From Rehmannia glutinosa (taxonomy: Eukaryota > Streptophyta > Magnoliopsida > Lamiales > Orobanchaceae): 64,000 nucleotides of DNA. This document shows, in pieces, positions 10,136 to 19,739 of the stretch. The notes under the pieces are model-generated. The model saw only the letters and a program-made list of their open reading frames with translations. It made no database searches and was not told the DNA's origin. The stretch is from positions 62,001 to 126,000 of the forward strand of contig JABTTQ020001794.1 of assembly GCA_016081115.2 (NCBI GenBank), in the 5' to 3' direction. The first letter of the stretch is position 1. Each line of letters starts with the position of its first letter. The position numbers were made by a program, and so were the translations under genes.

Positions 10136-12495
10136 TAGTGGTGGATCCAAGAATTAGTATTACGGTGGACTAAGAAGTAAAGATTTAACTACACAAAAAT
10201 ATATTATATAAAAAATATATTTTAATTTTCAATGAAGTTGTGCCCAACGAAACTTGTAAGCATAAAATTCATCAATGATAGAATCTACATCTATATTGTT
10301 AACAAACTCTCGTTCAATATAGAGCATCAAACAGTCTTCAAGAAAGTCAACCCCTATTTTATTACGAAGTGCCGTCTTCACATGTTTCATTGTTGAATAT
10401 GTTCTTTCAGTTGTGGCGGTTGAAATAGGTAGCGTCAAAACAAGATGAATTAATCTAGTCAACATAACATAAACCGCGACCTTCCACTCTTGTTTAATTG
10501 TTGGCACAACTCAAGAAGTGTAGAAACTTGAAAATTTTGAACCATGTCATGTTTATAATGTATCACTCATAGCCCGGAGAAATAATATCTTCATATATCG
10601 TGAAATCTTCAGGATATAATTTCTTTGCAAGCTTGCAAATATCATGATTTGTTGAAAGACCCAAATGAAGTTTTAGGATCTAATGCCACACTAAGAGAAA
10701 GGAGTTCCACAGATATATCGTTAAACCTTGTACTTAACTCCATCAAAATGAAATCTATCGCTTCATTAAAGACATCAAAATGGTAATGATGTTCAATTTT
10801 AGTTTGCACATGAGAATGACCAATCTTATATGAATCATCAAAGTTTGGAACATCAATACCATTCAAAGAGCAAAAAACCTTCACTTCTTCAAGAAATTTC
10901 TCCCAACCACATTCTCTCAATTCATGTAGGATAGTTTTAGTAGTAGAGACAAATGAAATAACAGACAAAATTTATTGAGTTTTTTTTTTGAAGTACCTGA
11001 CAAAGAGAATCAGTTATTCACATTATTTTATGCATCAAGTGCAAGTTGAACACAAATTCAAAACTTGCCATGTTTTTGTAGATCTCACAAACTTCAACCT
11101 TGGAGAATGCTCAATAAGACATTCAAACACTTTACAAACTACAACATACATATCTATCAAACTGTTCACAGAATTATAGTGAGAACTTTAATGAGTAGCT
11201 CCAGATTGCTGCAAATTACCAATTTGATTGGCACCACGTCTGGAATTGCGCTCCCCAATAGCCAATAAATTCTCAATTTCATATCTTTGAGCAACTTGCA
11301 ATTGAGAGACACGCTTAGGTGAAGAAGTGATAATATTAACAATATTGTCCAAACGAGAAAAGAATTTTGAAATAACACTTATGTCCTTAGCCGCATAAAC
11401 CAATGCTAATTTTAAACGATGTGCAAAACAATGGACATAATATGTATAGGGACAATCTCTACGAAATAATGTCAAGTCCATTCCATGAACCATTCATATT
11501 ACTAGAACCATCATACCCTTGACCTCTTATTTTCTTGACTTGGAGATCATGTGAGCAAGAAAATCACATTTCTATTTTTTCAAATTTCTTTGAAGTGGTG
11601 TCACTAACACTTTTGATTGCAAAGAAACACTCTGTCAAAATTCCATGATTGTTTACAAACCTCAATATAATGGCCATTTGTTCTTGTTTGAATATATATT
11701 GTGCTTCATCGACAAGAATACAAAAGTATTTATCCCCAATTTCTTCACGAACCAGGTGGCATACTCTATTTGCCATAATATTCAAAATCTCATTTTGGAT
11801 ATCCGGAGCAATGTAATGGGCATTTTTGGAGTATTGTCAAGCACAACTTTATTAACTTCTATGTTTATATTTGTAAAAGCCTTTACCAATTCAATAAAGT
11901 TCCCTCGATTTGATGAAGATAGAGATTCATCGTGGCGAGAACCGACATGAGTAAGAAAATCACAATTTTCTCCTTGATTTATCCTCTTCCAATTACCAAA
12001 TCCTTCCTTAACTAATCATGAAGTATTGTGAAGACTAACTTCACTCAACAAAAGAAAACAATAAAAATAGTAAGCTTTATTTGTGGTGGGTGAATACTCT
12101 AGCCAATGAAACTTGTTAAACCATTTTGTCCGAAAACTATGATGTTGAGCACCAAATTTTGAAGATGGATACGCTTCCATTGTTGGTTGATATGCCCGTC
12201 TAATATCATCCCATAAGTTAATAGGGTATTCACATATTTGCTTTATTTTTCTCGGATCTCGCTCAAAACAAGTAGTTGATTGCATTACGGCATCAAAGGA
12301 GATTCATTAGATTAATGTTGCCTTTGTATTGGATGTATGTTTTGAGCTACTTTCACTAGTTTGATGATCCCTTTTCTTAAAGAAAGATGATATTAGTGGT
12401 GTTTTTCCTTTTTCGCAGAAGATTGGTGCCCCATTTAAAGTTGAAAAATATAAAACATACAAGATAAATAAATTGAGTAAAATGAGCAATAACAA
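10136..12495 (-). mobile_element. Degenerate hAT transposon
   Basis: A broken hAT transposase (10229-12440) lies next to a likely terminal sequence: TAGTGGTGGATCCAAG at 10136 resembles the TAG/CAGGGGCGGATCCA ends of plant hAT elements. The opposite terminus and an 8-bp target duplication were not found, so the right limit is only the end of coding similarity. Confidence 0.6.
10229..12440 (-). pseudogene. hAT transposase with TTF-type zinc finger, broken
   Basis: In order on the minus strand: SSFFKKRDHQ near the start (about 12360-12390); a TTF-type zinc-finger block (12016-12285) with YPINLWDDIRRAY and WLEYSPTTNKAYYFYCFLL; a DUF4371-like catalytic region (about 11560-12000) with ILVDEAQ; CPYTYYVHCFAHRLKLAL (about 11400-11460); a helical insertion region (10642-11180); and the C-terminal hAT dimerisation domain with LPISTATTERTYSTMKHVK and LRNKIGVDFLEDCL, ending at a stop at 10229. 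Numerous frameshifts divide the blocks, so no active transposase can be made. The family assignment is secure from the C-terminal domain and the CFAHRL motif. Confidence 0.85.
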
Positions 12496-12596
12496 TAATT
12501 CAAAACCCCTTCTTAGGATTTGGGTGTTTTAATTTATAACACGGAAAAAAAAGGGATGAGAAAATGGTTATATATGTCGGTTTACAAATTATGGAT

Positions 12597-12966
12597 TAGA
12601 GATGACAATTTTGACCTTGCCGATTACCGCCCGTCCCGTTCGTTTGGGCCGCCCCGCCTGACCGGGGGTGCAGGTATATCCGTGCCTAGTATTTTTATTT
12701 TTAAAATATATTTTGTATATATAATATATATTTTGTGTATATAATATATATTATAATATAATTTTTATGTATTCTTGTATTATATCTAATGTTTATAAAT
12801 TGGTAATAAAAATTGTAAATAATATTTTATAAATATTTTTTTTTTATTTTTTCATTTTTTTATTTTATTTAATTGAAAACGGGGCAGAACGGGTCCACCC
12901 GCCCCGCCCCGTTCTAGGTACGGGGCCGATTTGGATCCTGACCGACCCGCCCCATTGTCATCCCTA
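12597..12966. mobile_element. hAT-like MITE with GC-rich ends
   Basis: Inverted ends TAGAGATGACAAT (12597) and ATTGTCATCCCTA (ending 12966) enclose 370 bp. The outer parts are rich in CCCGCCCCG/CGGGGCGG words and the centre is almost pure AT. The flanks TTATGGAT (12589-12596) and TGAAGGAT (12967-12974) agree at six of eight positions, as expected for a decayed hAT target duplication. There is no coding capacity. The TAGGGATGACAATGGGGC end type is widespread in plants. Confidence 0.75.
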
Positions 12967-13225
12967 TGAAGGATTGGTTTTTAAATTGAAGGATCAGTTT
13001 TATGAAAATTATTATATTATTTATCTTTTGTTTGCGAATAGGAATTGTATATGATACATAATTGCATTGATTGAAATGCCTCCTATTTATGAAAAATCTT
13101 TTTCAACAGCATAAATGGACATATATAATGTCCCAAAAAAATTTTAATAAAAGGAATAATAGTTCAAAAAATTATATCATTCTTTAATATCTAAATAAAC
13201 TATTTTTTTTATCTTCGATAGAGAA
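12967..13225. other. AT-rich spacer
   Basis: Nothing is recognisable between the MITE and the S3 LTR. The last five bases, GAGAA (13221-13225), are the left target duplication of S3. Confidence 0.5.
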
Positions 13226-14106
13226 TATAGGTCTAAGGGGTGTGGTGTAAGGTTTAGAAGGAGGGGGTTGAATAAACCGTACAAAATATTCGAATTTAAG
13301 TCCTTTATAATTATTCAACGAGTTGACTCAAGCGAGATATGTCCTTGAGGGACATCTAAGTTGGCTATTCAATGAATTACCCACTTAATGATTTCGACAG
13401 AGATTTGTTGATAGTATAACTTCATTATTTAACCCAAATACTTAACTTTGGTTTAGTTTTTAACAAAGCGGAAGACTTAACACCCTTTGATTTGTTTAAG
13501 GCTTATTTTTAACACTTGATTTTTAGCACTTGGTTATTTATCGAGTTGGATAGAAAATATGATACTAACAATGAGATATAAAGTGAATATGCGGGGAAGG
13601 TAAATTTCTTTGAAAGTAAATGACACAAATATTTTATAGAGGTTCGAAGATGGGGTAATTCTTCTAATCTTCGTTTCTCCAACTCTTGGAGGAATCCACA
13701 ATGTAGCAGATCAGTTTACAATGCGGTGAACGAGTCGGAGACGCCTTGATCACACAGCTGGCTTCTCTTGCGACTCAGCTTCTTCACAGGGCAGCTGCCT
13801 TGCTACTGCAACTCACTTCTCAAGTTCTTGGATTTGATCACGAAGCCCTCCAACAAACTTGATAATGGTTCGACCTTGAAGCTTCCCACAATCCAGGCTT
13901 GAAAAGTAGACGCCTTTGGTTTCTTCAAAAGTTTCTTCTTCAATGATTTAAAGTTGTCTTTCCTTCACGACTGTGTTGGAACGAGTTCCTTCGAGTTTCG
14001 AGGCTTGAGGATTTTCTTGATAAGCTTTGAGAATATTGCAGGTTATTTGCTTGAATATTGCTTGCTTGTTCGTGGTTCGGTACCCTCTTCTCAACAACTT
14101 CCTCGG

Positions 14107-14116
14107 CCTTTTATAG
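14107..14116 (-). promoter_or_regulatory. LTR TATA box
   Basis: The minus strand reads CTATAAAAGG about 645 bp into the LTR. The same box recurs at the aligned position in the other copies (for example 37200-37209). Confidence 0.65.
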
Positions 14117-14377
14117 TGCACATTTAAAATTTTGCCCGTTTAAGAGATAGGCTAATTTCAAATGTCACTTTTGTGGTTGTTGGCTTGTCTTGTCTTGGTC
14201 TGGAGTCCTTGATGTAGACTTTTTCTCGTATTAATGGCATACCAGCTTTGCGGTGTCGACACAAGATGCGGTGCTTCATATTGGTTCATTCTTTTTGCAC
14301 AATTAGGAAAGGCACTTATAGGCCTGACAACTTTACATGTTACTATATTGAGTAATATTTGTAATTTTATTCCAATG

Positions 14378-14660
14378 GATCTAAGTCAGTTGTCTTCACT
14401 TGACGGCTGTCTTTACCCCAGGTGACTTGAGTCAGCTCCAATCATAGGATTGACTACATTGTCACTCAACTAACAGACTTGGCTCCTAAAGTTGACTTGA
14501 CTGACACTTTACTCAGTTGTTACTCAGCTGACTCTTCTTCAGTCGAGTCCTTGACTTCCTTCTTGGCCACACTCAGCTGATACACAGTAGAGTCTTCATT
14601 ACAGTCCACAGTTGACTTCTTGTAATCCTTGGTATAGCTGACTTGACTCAGCTCTTTCAG
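14378..14660. promoter_or_regulatory. W-box-like (TTGAC) cluster in the S3 U3 region
   Basis: Seven TTGAC cores, plus several further TGACT and TCAGCTGA words, lie within about 280 bp of the LTR end, upstream of the TATA box in transcriptional sense. TTGAC is the core of WRKY-binding W-boxes. The cluster is conserved in the S1, S2 and right S3 LTRs, though cores are lost in some. Regulation by WRKY factors is inference. Confidence 0.45.
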
Positions 14661-14762
14661 TCCTATCTATTACAATGCAAATTACAAGGAAAATGGGGTG
14701 ACAACTTTCTAGTTTAAGTTTTACATGGTATCATCAAAATCTAACAAATAAATTTCCTAACA

Positions 14763-14776
14763 ATTTCCCCCCTTTT
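14763..14776 (-). other. S3 polypurine tract
   Basis: The minus strand reads AAAAGGGGGGAAAT directly before the LTR start TGTTAGG, the position required for plus-strand priming of the 3' LTR. Confidence 0.8.
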
Positions 14777-15059
14777 GATGATGCCAAAACTTAAATTAAA
14801 TAAGTAAACAACAAAGAAAAAACAGACAATGCAAAGTAACAAAGAATGTATGCTATGAATGAATCATTTTATTAATCATAGCATTTTTGTCCTTTACGGA
14901 GTACATTTTACAACAAGTATCGAGCTATATAATTATACATGTCAATACACAAATCTAAGCTAAGATACATATAAAGTGAAAATTACAGGAAAATTCACTG
15001 AGCTTATTATAGAAGACTTACACAAATATATTTACAACAAAATACATGAAGGGGTTTAA

Positions 15060-16637
15060 AGCAACACTTCAACGCCTTTGTTGCTTCATTCCTCTCTCTT
15101 CTTGACTCTCTTCCCGTCAAAGATCGGTTCTCTTACTCTTTCTTTCCTTTCATTCTTCTTCCTGTCATCTTGACTCTTCTTCTTCTCTTCTCATCTTATT
15201 CCTCTTTTTTTTTCTCATACGCTTGCTTGCGCAGGTCATCCCTTCGCCTTTCTTCCCACTCGCGAGTTGCTGCGGCGTTTTCATAACCCATTATTTCTTG
15301 GCTTCTTCAATTTTACGCGAAACTTCTAAATTTGCTAAATGGTCATGACCCAAGTATGTGAGTCTCTTTTTCTCGGGATCCACAAAAGTGACATCACTTG
15401 GCCTTGGCCTTGATTGAGAACTTCTTCCAAAGACCACTTTGTCTTCCCTTTCTCGACTCTGCTCCTCTTTCTCTAAGAGAATCTTGTACAAGGGCCTTGG
15501 ATTTTCCAGCTAAGTAGATGCTAGTATTCTCACTTGTCGATCGTGTTGCACACCTCCAGGCCTTTTTCCCAAGTACAACTCCAGGCTTGAGTCAAAGTCA
15601 TTCCTTCAAGTAGCCTTCGACTTCCAAAGTTTGAAATTCTTCCATAGATCAGCTCGGATCACGCATCCGGCAATACTTCTCCTGGGGGGCTATATCATGG
15701 CATTTTCTAATCCAATTTGGGAGACCACCATGTTTGTTTCTATAGGTCTTCCACTGAGTGAAGGCTTCTCAACTACCTTCTCAAGCGGACTTCAATGACC
15801 TTTCTTTTATCTTTCATGGCCACTTTGCAGTTTTTTTCAATTGGTAAGTTCAAGGGTAGCTTCTTTGAGAATATCATTGCGACTTGACCTTTGTGGGGTT
15901 TCAACATACATCAATGTCAAAGGAAGATTTTTGGTTGTGCTTCCTTCCCCCTCGACTTTGTCACCTCCTTTCACTCTCTCTTCCTTAAATCCTTTAAGGG
16001 ACTCCTCTTCTCCCGTTTTGGCATCTTCACCAAAAAAGAAAGAGGTATCCCGGGGAACAAACCACCGAGGATGAAGTCCGATGGTCATTCATCGAGTTAT
16101 GCTTGGAGTCTTGCCTTATATGCCTTTTAAAATTACGGCGTGTGGCCTTGGGCTCATTTATTACGATCTTCATTTCAAATTTATGAGAAGACTAAATTTC
16201 TCATTCATGTTATTCTCGAGTCCGGCAATTCCATTCTTATGGAAATATTGCAAAGTGACTCGGATGTGACTTATGGGATTGTTCAATCCTCGCAATATAC
16301 TCCTTGATCCGTTGTTGGTACATTGAATTATCCGCACTCCACAATAACATTTTTCGCAAATAAGGCCTTGAAGTGGCCGTCTTACTCGAATCTCATAGTT
16401 GTCTATTGCGCACCCCATTTCTTATGCGCACTACAATCCCTCTCAAATCGGCTATGAGGGTGGCAATCACGATTATCCAATCGGAGGTCCAAGATGCTTG
16501 ATGGCGTTCCTTCTTCTCAATCTCCTCATGAGATAGCCTTGAAAGCTTTATGGAACTCGATTGCGGAGGTTGGCTTGGTGCTTTGGCCATTCGCATCAAA
16601 ATGAAAGTCCATTGGAACAATCGTATCCAGGGGATGA
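15060..16637 (-). pseudogene. S3 extra (env-position) ORF, C-terminal part, broken
   Basis: Blocks match the C-terminal half of the S1 extra ORF in the same order on the minus strand: a basic Lys/Arg-rich tail (about 15100-15300); the VDPEKKRLTYLGHDHLAN block (about 15300-15390) preceded by SQSRPRPSDV; the GMTLTQAW-type block (about 15580-15620); and a helical block with NNMNEKFSLL (about 16180-16210) and ALIMEKCYCGVRI-like text further upstream. It is cut at 16637 by the A1 LTR. Frameshifts are numerous. What the protein does is unknown. Confidence 0.65.
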
Positions 16638-18246
16638 TGTTTGCCAAAAATTGTTTTGGTTCATACAAGCGCAAGTGTACAAAGTGTAGTTTATAGGATA
16701 ATGGCAAGCAAGGTCGTATTCCTCAAGGATTGAATCTCGAAACACTTAGGCTATAATAACATCGTATTCCAATTTTATTGAAGCAACCGAAAATCAAGTA
16801 ATTAAACTAACTAAAATTGACAATTAAGAAAAATAAATAAAATATATTTATGAACCCCACAAGTGTTTTGAACATCTTTAGGAGCAACCTTAGGCACATA
16901 ATCTCAACATGCTTCTTCAATTAAAATGTGAATAAAGTTTTAAAAACCAATTCATGCAATTCTATGGGTTCAATTCCTAAGTTCATTTACTCCCCTCCTG
17001 GGTGGTGCGTAAACAGTTGATTAAGAACAATTGTAGTCCTCCCGGATCGTTACAATCATTAATAACTCCAAAAAGATTTGTGAATTGAATGACTCCCCAC
17101 AAACACGCTTTGTCACATATGTTTCATGTCGAATTCAATTTCCATATTTAGAACTCATCTCCCGAATTTTACAATAACAAATATGACATGCTTATTATTG
17201 GCCAAATAAAAAACAATTATAAATAAACACTCGAATTCATAAAATAGAAAGCATGAATTAATTAAGAAAATAAGTAGTCATATTTAATACAGATCCACAG
17301 TTTCGATTATACCCTAAGATCCAAAAATGTGCCAAACATGCACTCATTCCCCAGGTTCGATTTGTCGCTGCCGGAGATTGAGAATGGTATCGACTTGCTG
17401 CACCTTCCACGATTACAAACTCATAGACAAATCCGAATCAACATTATGACATCATATAAGCATAGACAAGAGTTCTTAGACATAGAAAGAAAACCCCTTC
17501 TAGTCGGGATGGATTCCCCTTCCAAGCCCTCGAAGCTCTGTGCTCCCTAGATACGAAAGCCTTGTGGTGTTCTTTGTGACCTAGCCTTTTGCTCTCGGAA
17601 GCTCTTCGGTTCTTGGTTCTGATTTATTTGATGTGTTTTTTTTTGTATGAAATGATGATTTTTGTGCAAGACATGGTCCCCTTTTATAGGTGCTTAGAGA
17701 GATCACTTGTAGAGTTAGAACCAGGAAAAAGAACACCAAAAACGCATCAAACAGATTCCCCCACGGTCGGCCGTGTGGGTCCACACGGGCATGTGGCCTT
17801 GGGCTTAGTCCTTCATTGCACGGGCAAGGCTAGTTGCGGCGGTAGGTGGTGCGGCTGAAAACCTTATCCACACGGCCGTGTGAGTTCACACGGTCCGACC
17901 GTGTGGACTTGCTTCGTCCTCTTCGATTTCTTCCTTTTTCAAACAACCATGTGATTTTCACAACACTAGTCCACACGGTCGTGTGAGGCTACACGGTCCA
18001 GCCGTGTGACTTGCTTTTGTTCCCTTTTTCTGTCATTTGGATCTTCTCTTTGCATTCGGCAATATTATCCGGGCATCCCTACTGGCATTTCTTCATTTTA
18101 AGCTCCGTTTCCTACAAGAATTACAAGAATACGCAGTATCATGCCCTTTAAAGGAAACCAAGTAAATACATAGTAAATATGCATGCAAATGCATCAATTA
18201 TATATCAATTTAAGCCCCAAAATGCACGTATATTTTACACACATCA
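16638..18246 (-). repeat. A1 3' LTR
   Basis: 1609 bp, plus strand TGTTTGCCAAAAATTG to TTTTACACACATCA. It matches the solo LTR at 7707-9301 and, in reverse, the LTR end at 59862. A TATA-like CTATAAAAGG lies on the minus strand at 17680-17689. Confidence 0.9.
17755..18010. repeat. CACACGG/CCGTGTG palindrome cluster in the A1 LTR
   Basis: Several perfect or near-perfect copies of CACACGGCCGTGTG and halves such as CCACACGG and CCGTGTGG occur here. Related clusters lie at 8790-8910, 25829-25915 and 61630-61810. They could form small cruciforms or hairpins in RNA. Confidence 0.8.
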
Positions 18247-18265
18247 AAATCCCCCAAACTTAAAG
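18247..18265 (-). other. A1 polypurine tract
   Basis: The minus strand reads CTTTAAGTTTGGGGGATTT directly before the LTR start TGATGTGTG, the usual Athila arrangement. Confidence 0.85.
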
Positions 18266-19660
18266 CATTGCTCGTCCTCGAGCAAATTTAGAGAAATAAT
18301 ATAACGGGTAAAACGAAAGAAAACCCAAGAACACTATAAATATTAGATAGCACTCAACTCCATACTCAAGAAAACCGTGCAATTAATTATCAAGAGATAA
18401 ATTATTCATAAACTCGGCATTATTAATACTCTTTCAGTCTTGACATCGCAACTCACAAGTAAATAGTGTATCACTCGACTCTCGAGGAAGTGTATGGATA
18501 GTGTTTACGCTCAAATTCAATTCAGTGAATGTAGAACTACCATAGGCTTGCAAATCGTCTAACATCTCTATCACTTTTGTGTGCACAATCTAAGAATCAA
18601 AAAGGACTTTTATTAGGTTGTAATGTAGGCCCTTTGGTAAGGGTAGAGAAATTTGGATTAAGTGACTTGACTTGAGCAAATTGAATTTTAAGCATACAGA
18701 CTTGCAATTCACTAACCCAATTTCAACATGATATCAATTTTTTTTTCAAATCAATTCCACCCTTATTTCTTCCTTTTTTCTTCTTAGGCATTTTTGCCTT
18801 CTTTTCTTTTTCTTTAGCCTTGGCCCTCTTTTTTTTCACAATTTTCAGAATTTGTTTGCTTTTCTCGATTTTCTCTATATGATTTTTCAGAGATATTTTC
18901 TTTTTCGAGCTTCATGTATTTTTCATTTATCTAGATCATTGCTCATCCCTCTCTCTTTTGCCAACTTTTTCTCCTTTTCATAAATTCTCACCACATCTCA
19001 CCTAAACTTATTCATTTTCTATAAGCTCAAGAATTTGTAGGGATAAAAACATGTAAATTTTAAAGATCAATGTGGCTCGAGAATAATAGTTTTGGCTCAA
19101 ATTTGGCTAACTAGGGAATCATGAGTTCATAGGTTGGGTTTTTAGGCTAAGTAGGCTAAACAAAGATGGCCTTAGATCATTTTCAAAAATTGCACACACA
19201 CATGGCTTTAATGAAGATACGAGCAAGTTCTCAAGTTCTATCAATCATGAATGACACACTCAAGAAGAAAAATAAGTCCGCATAATGTTAAGCGAGTTTA
19301 AGGCACAAAAACTCACAGCTTATTTTTCGCAACATGCTCAAATACCCAATTTTCTTAACACATGCCAAGTAAATTATTAACTTTCCTTCCAAGAATTTAT
19401 CACATAATTCCCCTAGTATGTTATCCCATGCCATAAAATATTCATAGTAAAATCATAGGAGAGCTGGGCATACGAATGAAATAAAAAACACACAAAAGTA
19501 ATTAAACATGCTAAAGCGGTAAACGTCTAAAAAGAAATAACTAAAAATCAAAAAATCAAAACAAAAATCATTTTTTCCGAAAATTATCATACAACGTACT
19601 CTACATGCGAGTCTAAATGCAATGTAAAATACAAAATGATACTAAATTACGCATTATTGA
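18266..19660 (-). other. A1 3' untranslated region
   Basis: About 1.4 kb without coding similarity lies between the two polypurine tracts. Its part at 19080-19500 is the reverse complement of 63590-64000 in A3, which shows that the region is conserved within the family. Confidence 0.75.
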
Positions 19661-19691
19661 CAATCCCCCAAACTTAAAATATGCTTCGTCC
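19661..19691 (-). other. Second polypurine tract of A1
   Basis: The minus strand reads ACGAAGCATATTTTAAG followed by TTTGGGGGATTG, a close copy of the tract at the LTR border. A3 carries the same sequence, with TTTGCGGGGTTG, near 63430-63470. Confidence 0.7.
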
Positions 19692-19739
19692 GAACATATG
19701 AGGAAATTATCAAAAGAAAAGAGGAATGTGTAATAAGTA

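Larger units (their letters stand above)
13226..14762 (-). repeat. S3 LTR, left copy (3' LTR)
   Basis: 1537 bp, plus strand TATAGGTCTAAGG to AAATTTCCTAACA. The first base pair departs from TG (TATAG for TGTAG in S1). It aligns throughout with the LTRs of S1, S2 and the right S3 copy. Confidence 0.85.

Noticed and set aside
17755..18010. Short regularly spaced palindromes as a CRISPR-like array
   Set aside because: Spacing is irregular, units vary, and they sit inside a plant LTR; CRISPR arrays are not expected in plant nuclear DNA.
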